A DNA stretch of 19,466 bases, taken from positions 1-19,466 of the forward strand of contig DIUD01000069.1 of the NCBI GenBank assembly GCA_002428225.1. Reading direction: 5' to 3'. This DNA comes from Roseovarius sp. UBA6167. GTDB taxonomy: Bacteria; Pseudomonadota; Alphaproteobacteria; Rhodobacterales; Rhodobacteraceae. Below, piece by piece: positions 1-6,368 of this stretch. The position numbers and the translations under genes were made by a program. Position 1 is the first letter of the stretch; the number at the start of each line of letters is the position of its first letter. Under the pieces are notes generated by a model that was not told the origin of the DNA, searched no databases, and was given only the letters and a program-made list of their open reading frames with translations.

Positions 1-1046
1 ATGGGGTGGCCGATGGCGATGGCCCCGCCGTTCACGTTGACGATGGCCGGATCCCAGCCCATCTCCTTGTTGACGGCGCAGGCCTGGTCGGCGAAGGCCT
101 CGTTGGCCTCGACCAGATCGAGATCCTCGACGCGCCATCCGGCCTTTTCCAGCGCCTTGCGGCTGGCATTGACCGGGCCGATGCCCATGATCGCCGGGTC
201 AACACCGGCCGTGGCATAGGAGGCGATGCGCGCAAGCGGCGTGATGCCGCGGCGCTCGGCCTCGTCGGCGGACATCAAAAGCACCGCCGCCGCGCCGTCA
301 TTGATGCCGCTGGCATTGCCCGCGGTCACCGAGCCGTCGGCGGTGAAGGCCGGGCGCAGTTTCTGCATCACCTCCATGGTCGCGCCGTGGCGGATATATT
401 CGTCCTTGTCCACGACGATATCGCCCTTGCGGGTCTTGACGGCGAAGGCGATCACCTCGTCGTCGAAGCGCCCCGCCTTTTGCGCCGCTTCGGCCTTGTT
501 CTGGCTGGCGACGGCGAATTCGTCCTGCTGGTCGCGGGTGATCTGCCACTGATTGGCGACATTCTCGGCGGTCTGACCCATGTGATAGCCGTTGAACGCG
601 TCCCAGAGCCCGTCGCGAATCATCGTGTCGATATATGTCATGTCGCCCATCTTGTGACCCGCGCGCAGATGCGCGGCATGGGGGCTGAGCGTCATGTTTT
701 CCTGACCACCCGCGCAGATGATGGCGGCATCGCCAAGCTGGATGTGCTGCGCGCCGAGCGCCACCGCGCGCAGGCCCGAACCGCAGACCTGGTTGATGCC
801 CCAGGCGGCGGATTCGATCGGCAGGCCGGCGTTGACATGGGCCTGGCGGGCAGGGTTCTGGCCCTGCGCTGCGGTCAGGACCTGGCCGAGGATGGTCTCC
901 GAGACTTCTGCCGGGTCGATGCCCGCACGTTCGACCACGGCCCGAAGCACGGCGGCCCCCAGGTCATGCGCGGGGGTGTTGGCGAAGGCCCCGCCAAAGG
1001 AGCCGACCGGAGTGCGGGCTGCGGATGCGATTACGACGTTGGTCAT
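1..1046 (-). CDS. Acetyl-CoA C-acetyltransferase (thiolase), C-terminus cut by window edge
   Basis: Biosynthetic-type thiolase condensing two acetyl-CoA to acetoacetyl-CoA, the first step towards polyhydroxybutyrate or ketone metabolism; cytoplasmic. Reading leftwards from the ATG at 1044-1046, 348 codons are visible. They start MTNVVIASAARTPVGSF, carry the nucleophile Cys88 in NQVCGSGLRA, a NEAFA motif, and end in NVNGGAIAIGHP with the active-site His at about residue 347. Family members are about 391 residues, so roughly 43 residues, including the second catalytic Cys of the C-terminal CxG loop, lie outside the window. A GGAGG sits about 5 nt upstream of the start. The 115-bp upstream gap is rich in inverted repeats. 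PhaA is likely, but AtoB/catabolic roles cannot be excluded without seeing whether phaB follows; the symbol is therefore left blank. Confidence 0.95.
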   Translation of the reverse strand, partial: MTNVVIASAARTPVGSFGGAFANTPAHDLGAAVLRAVVERAGIDPAEVSETILGQVLTAAQGQNPARQAHVNAGLPIESAAWGINQVCGSGLRAVALGAQHIQLGDAAIICAGGQENMTLSPHAAHLRAGHKMGDMTYIDTMIRDGLWDAFNGYHMGQTAENVANQWQITRDQQDEFAVASQNKAEAAQKAGRFDDEVIAFAVKTRKGDIVVDKDEYIRHGATMEVMQKLRPAFTADGSVTAGNASGINDGAAAVLLMSADEAERRGITPLARIASYATAGVDPAIMGIGPVNASRKALEKAGWRVEDLDLVEANEAFADQACAVNKEMGWDPAIVNVNGGAIAIGHP

Positions 1047-1090
1047 TGGGGTCCTCCACCAAGGCTTGCATGGTCGCCTGACCCGGATCG

Positions 1091-1131
1091 GGTCGCTGGG
1101 CCACGCGACCTTTGCGTATGTCATATCGCAA
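1091..1131. promoter_or_regulatory. Paired inverted repeats upstream of the thiolase gene
   Basis: Two inverted repeats sit 45-85 bp before the thiolase start. TTGCG-N10-CGCAA lies at 1112-1131, and GGTCGC-N8-GCGACC at 1091-1110. A smaller ACCCG-N3-CGGGT begins at 1081. The first has the look of a dimeric-regulator operator, and its AT-richer centre contrasts with the GC-rich surroundings. The second could also form a 6-bp hairpin in the 5' leader. PHB-cycle regulators of the PhaR type are reported to bind TGC/GCA-rich palindromes, which makes PhaR a candidate, but this is inference only. Confidence 0.35.
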
Positions 1132-1161
1132 GCGCCGCGCCGCGGCAACGCCGGAGGTGGG

Positions 1162-1998
1162 TCAGGCGGTCGCGCGCGCCGCCCCGGTATCGAGCCAGGG
1201 CGGGCGGACGGTAGGCGCCCCGAAATAATAGCCCTGCAGGCAGTCGAGCCCGAGCGCGGTGAGATATGCGGCGTCTTCGGCGCGCTCGACGCTCTCGGCG
1301 ATTGTGACCATGTCGAATTGCCGCCCGATGCTCAACAGCGCGGCGGTCAGCACCTGGTTGTCGGCGTTCGAGGCGATGCCCTGGATGAACTGCCCATCGA
1401 TCTTGAGGATGTCGAAGAAGAAATCCTTGAGAAATCTGAACGATGTATAGCCCGCACCGAAATCGTCGAGCGCAAAGCCGACACCGGCGCGTTGCAGCTC
1501 TGTCATGAAACCCACCACAAGTTCGGGGACGAGCATGGCCGAGCTTTCGGTGATCTCGAGGATCAGCCGTTCGGCGATGGTGGGATCATGCCCGAGCCCC
1601 TTGTCCAGTGTGCGCATCCAGCGCGCATAGCCGATGGAGCGGGCCGACATGTTGATCGAGAGTCGCAGATCGGGAAATTTCGCCAGTGTCGCCAGCCCCT
1701 TCTCCAGTGCCAGACAGTCGATAATGCGCCCGGTCTCGCGCGTTTCGATCTGTCCTATGAACTCGCGCGCGGGAATCACCCGGCCGGTCGCGTCGGTTAT
1801 ACGGACCAGCCCCTCGTAAAAGGCGGGCTTGTCCGGTTGCCCGGCGGTGACCACGGGCTGAAAGGCAAGCATGACCTCCCCGTGCTGCACTGCGGTCTCC
1901 ACCATCTCGATCACCGATCGGTCGCGCGCCGACACGGCATAGTCGAGCGGGTTGTCGTGCCCGGCCGGTATATCTGTCCAGTCGTCCTTGCGCGTCAT
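1162..1998 (-). CDS. Stand-alone EAL-domain protein, probable c-di-GMP phosphodiesterase
   Basis: A 278-residue cytoplasmic protein consisting of a short N-terminal tail (about 1-40) and one EAL domain (about 41-262). EAL enzymes hydrolyse cyclic di-GMP to pGpG. The metal and catalytic positions I can align are all present: Glu62 (EGL in place of EAL), Asn116 (NMSARS), Glu148 (LEITES), Asp178-Asp179 (DDFGAGYTS), Lys199 (LKIDGQF), Glu235 (AESVE) and Gln255 (QGYYFG). No GGDEF, PAS or membrane segment is visible. The ATG at 1998 is chosen over one 11 codons upstream because GGAGGG precedes it at proper spacing. The gene has its own 225-bp upstream region, with an AT-rich palindrome and a tandem repeat. 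The Ala-to-Gly change in the signature and Ser for Gly in AEGVE look like subfamily features; I predict an active enzyme. Confidence 0.9.
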   Translation of the reverse strand: MTRKDDWTDIPAGHDNPLDYAVSARDRSVIEMVETAVQHGEVMLAFQPVVTAGQPDKPAFYEGLVRITDATGRVIPAREFIGQIETRETGRIIDCLALEKGLATLAKFPDLRLSINMSARSIGYARWMRTLDKGLGHDPTIAERLILEITESSAMLVPELVVGFMTELQRAGVGFALDDFGAGYTSFRFLKDFFFDILKIDGQFIQGIASNADNQVLTAALLSIGRQFDMVTIAESVERAEDAAYLTALGLDCLQGYYFGAPTVRPPWLDTGAARATA

Positions 1999-2046
1999 GA
2001 TGCCCTCCGATCGCGGGGATCGCCGCTGCATCCTGCGCGCCCTGGC

Positions 2047-2061
2047 TTAAGGAACACTTAA
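2047..2061. promoter_or_regulatory. AT-rich palindrome upstream of the EAL gene
   Basis: TTAAG-GAACA-CTTAA is a perfect 5-bp inverted repeat about 50-63 nt upstream of the EAL start. It is the only AT-rich patch in this GC-rich intergenic region, a position where an operator or the core promoter of the EAL gene would be expected. No convincing -35/-10 pair could be assigned by eye. Confidence 0.3.
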
Positions 2062-2112
2062 CAGCCGGCGGAAATCTTGCGCAGATCCCCGAGCGGGAGT
2101 CTTCGTGCCCGT

Positions 2113-2136
2113 CTCGTGCGCGCGCTCGTGCGCGCG
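2113..2136. repeat. Perfect 12-bp tandem repeat, two copies
   Basis: CTCGTGCGCGCG occurs twice head to tail (2113-2124 and 2125-2136). A degenerate partial copy precedes it at about 2101-2112. The repeat lies in the intergenic stretch between the ASKHA gene and the EAL gene, about 115-140 bp upstream of the EAL start. Confidence 0.7.
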
Positions 2137-2204
2137 ATTGTCGGCAATTGTCCTGCAACGATGAACCGCCAAGCGCGCCGCTGCCGCACCCCGTGAGCGT
2201 ATTG

Positions 2205-2234
2205 CTCGCCATGCGGGCGAGGCTCAGCCTCGCC
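2205..2234 (-). other. Alternative hairpins spanning the ASKHA stop codon
   Basis: In the minus-strand transcript the order is GGCGAGG, CTGAG, CCTCGCC, CGCAT, GGCGAG. The middle segment (2228-2222 region) can pair with the segment before it (2228-2234, stem of 7, with the stop codon in the loop) or with the segment after it (2205-2210, stem of 6). In DNA, 2216-2234 is a 19-bp palindrome with a single central base. No T-tract follows, so a classical intrinsic terminator is unlikely. It may be a Rho-independent-like 3' stabiliser, or chance in GC-rich DNA. Confidence 0.35.
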
Positions 2235-4257
2235 GCCGCCGCCGCCCGCCCGTCTCGCCCCCGGTGTTGAAGTTCACCTTTGGAAGGCTCACGATCCTGC
2301 GCAATTCGGGGAACGGATCGGTCTTGTGGGGAATGGCATTGGCGGCAACGAAATGTTCCTGAAATTTCGGCTCGATGGCGGTCTCGATCTTGGTGATCTG
2401 GCCCACCATCCGCTCGATCTCGCGGCGCGCGCCGACATTGCAAAGCGCAATCCGCGCCCCCGTGCCAGCGGCATTCCCCGCCGACGTGACCTTGTCGAGC
2501 GGCACATCGGGGATCATGCCCAGAACCATGGCGTGCAGCGGAGAGATATGCGCGCCGAATGCCCCGGCCAGCACAACGCGGTCAACCCGGTCCACGCCGC
2601 GCGCGTCCATGAGCAGCCGAGCGCCCGCGTAAAGCGCAGATTTCGCGAGCTGAATCGCGCGGATATCGCCCTGCGTCACGGTGATGCGCGGGCCGCCTTC
2701 GCCCGTCCCGTCATGGACCAGATAGGCGTGCGTGCGCCCTTCGGGGATCATGCGCGCGGTGCCGGTGGCCCGGGCCGAGCCGAGAAGGCCGCTCTCGTCC
2801 AGAAGCCCCGCCATGCGCAGTTCCGCCACCGCCTCGATGATGCCCGAGCCGCAGATGCCGGTGATGCCGCCCGCGCCCAGCTCATCGAAAAAGCCCGCCT
2901 CATCCGACCACTTGTCGCAGCCGATCACGCGAAACCGCGGCTCCTTTGTCACCGGGTCGATGCGGATCGCCTCGATCGCGCCGGGCGCGGCGCGCTGCCC
3001 GCTCGAAATCTGCGCCCCCTCGAAGGCCGGCCCCGTGGGCGACGAGCACGCCAGCACACGGGTCTTGTCGCCCAGGATGATCTCGGCGTTGGTGCCGACA
3101 TCGACGATCAGCACCAGATCCTCGGATTTGTCCGGCTCTTCCGACAGCGCGACGGCGGCGCAATCGGCGCCCACATGGCCGGCGATGCAGGGCAGGATAT
3201 AGACCTGCGCGCGGGGGTTGAGGGCTGCAAGGTCAAGCTCTTTCGCGTCAAGCGTCAGGCTTTGGGAGGTGGCCAGCGCAAACGGCGCCTGCCCCAGTTC
3301 CACCGGGTCGATGCCCAGCAGAAGGTGATGCATCACCGGGTTGCAGACAAAGACCACCTCGACGATCAGGCCCGCATCAATCCCGGCCTCTCCGGCGACC
3401 TCTTCGGCCAGCGTGTTGATCGCCTCGCGCACGGCGGCGGTCATCTCGCGGTCGCCGCCGGGGTTCATCATGGCATAGCTGACCCGGCTCATCAGATCCT
3501 CGCCAAAGCGGATCTGCGGGTTCATGATCCCCGCCGAGGCCGTGACCTCGCCGGTCTCGAGGTTCGTCAGATGGGCGGCGATGGTGGTGGAGCCAAGGTC
3601 GATGGCCAGACCATACAGCCCCCCCTCATGCAGCCCCGGCCAGATATCGAGCACCTGTGCCGCCTCTCCCTCATGGCCGCGGTGCAGCGCCACCGTCACC
3701 TGGAATTTCCCCTTGCGCAGAACGGGTTGCAGTTTGGACAGCAGGGACAGACCGGCGCGGATGCCGGTGATTCCCCATTCGCGTTTCAGGGCGCGCGCGA
3801 GGCGCTCGAAATCGCCCGAGGGCTCGTGCATGTCGGGCTCGTCCACCTCGACGAAGTAAAGCCGCGTCGCCGGGTCCATGGCGATTACCCGCGCCGAGGC
3901 GGCCTTGCGCACGACCTGCTTGTGAACCTGGGATTCTGGCGGCACGTCGATCACCACATTGCCCATGATCCGTGCCTGACAGCCCAGACGGCGGCCCGGT
4001 TTCAGCCCGCGCTTCTCGTCATAGCGCGCCTCGACGGCGTTCCACTCCGACAGCGCATCGGCCGCGACCGTCACGCCATGCTTGGAAAACTCGCCATAAC
4101 CCGGCGTGATCTGGCATTTGGAGCAGATGCCGCGACCGCCGCAGACCGAATCGAGATCGACGCCAAGCTGGCGCGCGGCGGTCAGAACGGGCGTGCCCAC
4201 GGCAAAGCGCCCACGCTTGCCCGAGGGGGTAAAGACGACAAGGGGATCGGTGGTCAT
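2224..4257 (-). CDS. ASKHA-domain 2Fe-2S protein, reductive activator of corrinoid enzymes (RACo/RamA-like)
   Basis: A 677-residue soluble protein. The N-terminal plant-type 2Fe-2S ferredoxin domain has Cys39-x5-Cys45-x2-Cys48 and Cys93. A linker (about 100-210) is followed by a DUF4445 ASKHA ATPase domain with phosphate-1 motif DLGSTT (220-225), DVGTNAE (386-392), GITGICGSG (464-472) and the adenosine motif AGAFGAH (564-570). Relatives use ATP to drive reduction of inactive Co(II)-corrinoid back to Co(I). In Rhodobacteraceae, methionine synthase is reported to be split and to lack its own reactivation domain, and a RamA-like protein of this architecture has been linked genetically to that role; applying this here is inference, as no corrinoid protein or methyltransferase is in the window. 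The start at 4257 is the ATG giving MTTDPLVV, after AAGGA. An arginine-rich GGRRRRRG tail ends the protein. Confidence 0.9.
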   Translation of the reverse strand: MTTDPLVVFTPSGKRGRFAVGTPVLTAARQLGVDLDSVCGGRGICSKCQITPGYGEFSKHGVTVAADALSEWNAVEARYDEKRGLKPGRRLGCQARIMGNVVIDVPPESQVHKQVVRKAASARVIAMDPATRLYFVEVDEPDMHEPSGDFERLARALKREWGITGIRAGLSLLSKLQPVLRKGKFQVTVALHRGHEGEAAQVLDIWPGLHEGGLYGLAIDLGSTTIAAHLTNLETGEVTASAGIMNPQIRFGEDLMSRVSYAMMNPGGDREMTAAVREAINTLAEEVAGEAGIDAGLIVEVVFVCNPVMHHLLLGIDPVELGQAPFALATSQSLTLDAKELDLAALNPRAQVYILPCIAGHVGADCAAVALSEEPDKSEDLVLIVDVGTNAEIILGDKTRVLACSSPTGPAFEGAQISSGQRAAPGAIEAIRIDPVTKEPRFRVIGCDKWSDEAGFFDELGAGGITGICGSGIIEAVAELRMAGLLDESGLLGSARATGTARMIPEGRTHAYLVHDGTGEGGPRITVTQGDIRAIQLAKSALYAGARLLMDARGVDRVDRVVLAGAFGAHISPLHAMVLGMIPDVPLDKVTSAGNAAGTGARIALCNVGARREIERMVGQITKIETAIEPKFQEHFVAANAIPHKTDPFPELRRIVSLPKVNFNTGGETGGRRRRRG

Positions 4258-4359
4258 GGGGGCGTTGTCCTTGGCTCGGCTCGGGGCGAACATAAGCCAT
4301 AGGCGCACGCCCGACAGCCTGCAAGCGTCAGAAATTCGTCCGCGCGCGGTATGGCCGGA

Positions 4360-5067
4360 TCAGCGCCCGCCAGCCACCCAGGGCAATTCCAGCCCGAAAA
4401 GCCAGATTGCCATCGGCACGGGGGCCGTGGCCAGCGCAATGGTCAGGACCGCAAGCGGCAACCGGAACATGCCCGACACACCCGAAAGAAGCGCAATGCC
4501 GCCGCCGCCGCCGATCACGGAATTGCCGGGAATGTTGATCAGGACGGCAAGGTTGACATAGCGATATCTCACGATCCAGCCGCAATACTTGCGCGGTAGA
4601 AGCGCGTACACAAAGGCCACGCGCCCCTTGCCCGGCAGCGCCTCGAACCGCGCCACAAGCTGCGCGGCCTCGATCTGGCGCAGATCCAGCAACACCCGGC
4701 GCAGCCACGCCAGCGGCACCGTGCACCCCAGCACATAGGCCAGCGTCAGCCCGGTCGCGGTGGCCAGCCACACCAGCGGCGCAATATCCGCGCCGCCCGC
4801 CGCCAGCACCGAAAGCCCGATCTCGATTCCTGGCACGAACGGGATGGCAATGAGCAGGGCATAGATCACCAGCACCAATGCGAGCAGGCCCGGCATGGCC
4901 CAGCCATAATCGTTCTGCCTGATCCAGCCCTCGGCCCATGTGAACAGGAAATGCAAGGCCACCGCCAGCACCGCAACAAGCATGAGCCGGCCAAGCGTGC
5001 GCATCACCCCCACCTTGAGAGGCGGCGGCGCGGGCAGGGCGGGGCGGGCGATGGCGGGTTTTTCCAT
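4360..5067 (-). CDS. Multi-pass inner-membrane protein, possibly VTT/DedA-like
   Basis: A 235-residue protein with a proline-rich cytoplasmic-looking N-terminus and about five hydrophobic segments (near 25-44, 60-78, 96-118, 172-198 and 204-225). Two glycine/proline-rich motifs stand out: IPFVPGIEIGL (75-85) and NIPGNSVIGGGGG (178-190). Their placement in re-entrant-like hydrophobic stretches recalls VTT/DedA-type proteins. I cannot identify a substrate. The start is uncertain. ATG at 5067 lacks a clear ribosome site, whereas TTG at 5103 has GAGG four bases upstream and would begin only 6 bp after the CoA-transferase stop, so translational coupling to that gene is possible. The 102-bp gap after it leads into the corrinoid activator on the same strand. 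Confidence 0.7.
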   Translation of the reverse strand: MEKPAIARPALPAPPPLKVGVMRTLGRLMLVAVLAVALHFLFTWAEGWIRQNDYGWAMPGLLALVLVIYALLIAIPFVPGIEIGLSVLAAGGADIAPLVWLATATGLTLAYVLGCTVPLAWLRRVLLDLRQIEAAQLVARFEALPGKGRVAFVYALLPRKYCGWIVRYRYVNLAVLINIPGNSVIGGGGGIALLSGVSGMFRLPLAVLTIALATAPVPMAIWLFGLELPWVAGGR

Positions 5068-5109
5068 GGCCGCAAGTCTAGGCCGCATGGGAGCTTGGGC
5101 CAATACGCC

Positions 5110-6270
5110 TCACATGCCGTTCACGTCCTTTTGCAACCAGTTAACAATTTCTTCTCGGTCGCCATCGAGCGCGGGCGCGGGCGGGCGGGTGGCCGGATCG
5201 GCCATTCCGCTCAGCTTGATCGGGTTACCGGCGGCCACAAAGGCGGGCCGCCCGTCCGCCGCCAGCACATCCACCACCATGTTGCGCGCAAGGATCTGCC
5301 GGTCGTGCAGCGCCTCGGCCAGGTTCTGGATCGGCCCTGTCGGTACGCCTGCGGCCTCCAGCTTCTCGATCCAGTGAGATTTGGGCCGGTCGAGCGTGAT
5401 CGCCTCGATCAGTCGCTTGAGTGTGCGCGCGTTCTCGCAGCGCGCCGCGTTGGTGGCAAAGCGCGGGTCGCGGACAATCGGCAGACCGAGCACATCGCAC
5501 AGCCGCGCAAAGAGCGCATCGTTTCCGGCAGCGATGACGAAAAGCCCATCGGCGGCGTGAAATGTCTCGAAAGGGGTGATCGAGGGGTGGCGCGCGCCGG
5601 TTGGACCGGGCGGCGTGCCGGTGGCGGTGGTGATCGCGATGGCATGTTCGAGAATCGCCAACACGCCGTCGAGCATGGCCACATCGACCTTGCGCCCCTC
5701 GCCCGTCTTCTCGCGGTCGATGAGCGCGGCCAGCACGCCCTGCACCAGATACATCCCGGCCACGATATCGCCGATCGAGGCACCGACGCGCACCGGCTCG
5801 CCGTCCTCCTCGCCGGTGATCGACATGACCCCGCCACGCGCCTGCACCACCATGTCATAGGCGGCCCGTTCCGCATCCGGGCCGGTATGGCCAAAGCCAC
5901 TCACCGCGCCATAGATCAGCGCCGGGTGGCGGGCATGGAGCGCGTCCCAGCCATAGCCCAGCTTTTCCATCACGCCGGGACGGTAATTCTCCAGCACGAT
6001 ATCGGCACGGGCAAGAAGCGCGTCGAAAATGGCACGGTCGTCGTCGGCCTTGAGATCAAGCGCGATGGATTGCTTGCCATGGTTGATGGCGGCGAAATAG
6101 GCACTTTCCCCGTCCTTGAAGGGGGGAAAGGCGCGGGTATCGTCGCCGGTGCCGGGCCGCTCCACCTTGATTACCTTTGCGCCCAGATCGCGCAGCGTCA
6201 TCGAGGCAAACGGTCCGGCAAGCACATGGGTGAGGTCGAGAACGATCACGCCGTCGAGTGGTGAGGTCAT
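5110..6270 (-). CDS. CaiB/BaiF family (class III) CoA-transferase
   Basis: A 386-residue cytoplasmic enzyme of the family III CoA-transferases, which move CoA between carboxylic acids by a mixed-anhydride and enzyme-thioester route. Family hallmarks are LAGPFASMTLRDLGAKVIKVE (about 17-37), ENYRPGVMEKLGYG (about 94-107), and the catalytic Asp168 in GASIGDIVAG. Length matches the family (about 380-430). An excellent AAGGAG lies 6 nt before the ATG. The 98-bp upstream region holds a TGTCA-N8-TGACA inverted repeat. The substrate is unknown: carnitine, oxalate, 2-methylacyl-CoA and mesaconate enzymes all share this fold, and no diagnostic dehydrogenase or hydratase is adjacent. The next gene downstream (membrane protein) starts 6-42 bp away and may be co-transcribed. 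Confidence 0.92.
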   Translation of the reverse strand: MTSPLDGVIVLDLTHVLAGPFASMTLRDLGAKVIKVERPGTGDDTRAFPPFKDGESAYFAAINHGKQSIALDLKADDDRAIFDALLARADIVLENYRPGVMEKLGYGWDALHARHPALIYGAVSGFGHTGPDAERAAYDMVVQARGGVMSITGEEDGEPVRVGASIGDIVAGMYLVQGVLAALIDREKTGEGRKVDVAMLDGVLAILEHAIAITTATGTPPGPTGARHPSITPFETFHAADGLFVIAAGNDALFARLCDVLGLPIVRDPRFATNAARCENARTLKRLIEAITLDRPKSHWIEKLEAAGVPTGPIQNLAEALHDRQILARNMVVDVLAADGRPAFVAAGNPIKLSGMADPATRPPAPALDGDREEIVNWLQKDVNGM

Positions 6271-6315
6271 TTTGGTCTCCTTCGGGCATCTCTGGGCGCA
6301 TCCTTAGCTGTTTCA

Positions 6316-6333
6316 TGTCACACGTCTCTGACA
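6316..6333. promoter_or_regulatory. Inverted repeat upstream of CoA-transferase gene
   Basis: TGTCA-N8-TGACA lies 46-63 bp upstream of the CoA-transferase start. The arms are perfect and the site is well placed for a dimeric repressor or activator, but only five bases per arm match, so chance is possible. Confidence 0.3.
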
Positions 6334-6368
6334 CGGATCAAGGACGGGCCGTATCGGGGCTTGCGGCC

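Noticed and set aside
2326..4302. A 658-codon open frame on the plus strand opposite the corrinoid activator
   Set aside because: It mirrors a gene with clear ferredoxin and ASKHA motifs. The predicted protein is rich in Arg, His, Gly and Asp without any domain, as expected of an antisense frame in GC-rich coding DNA.
4951..6264. A 437-codon plus-strand frame opposite the CoA-transferase
   Set aside because: Shadow of the CaiB/BaiF gene; no ribosome site, no recognisable domain, and low-complexity composition.
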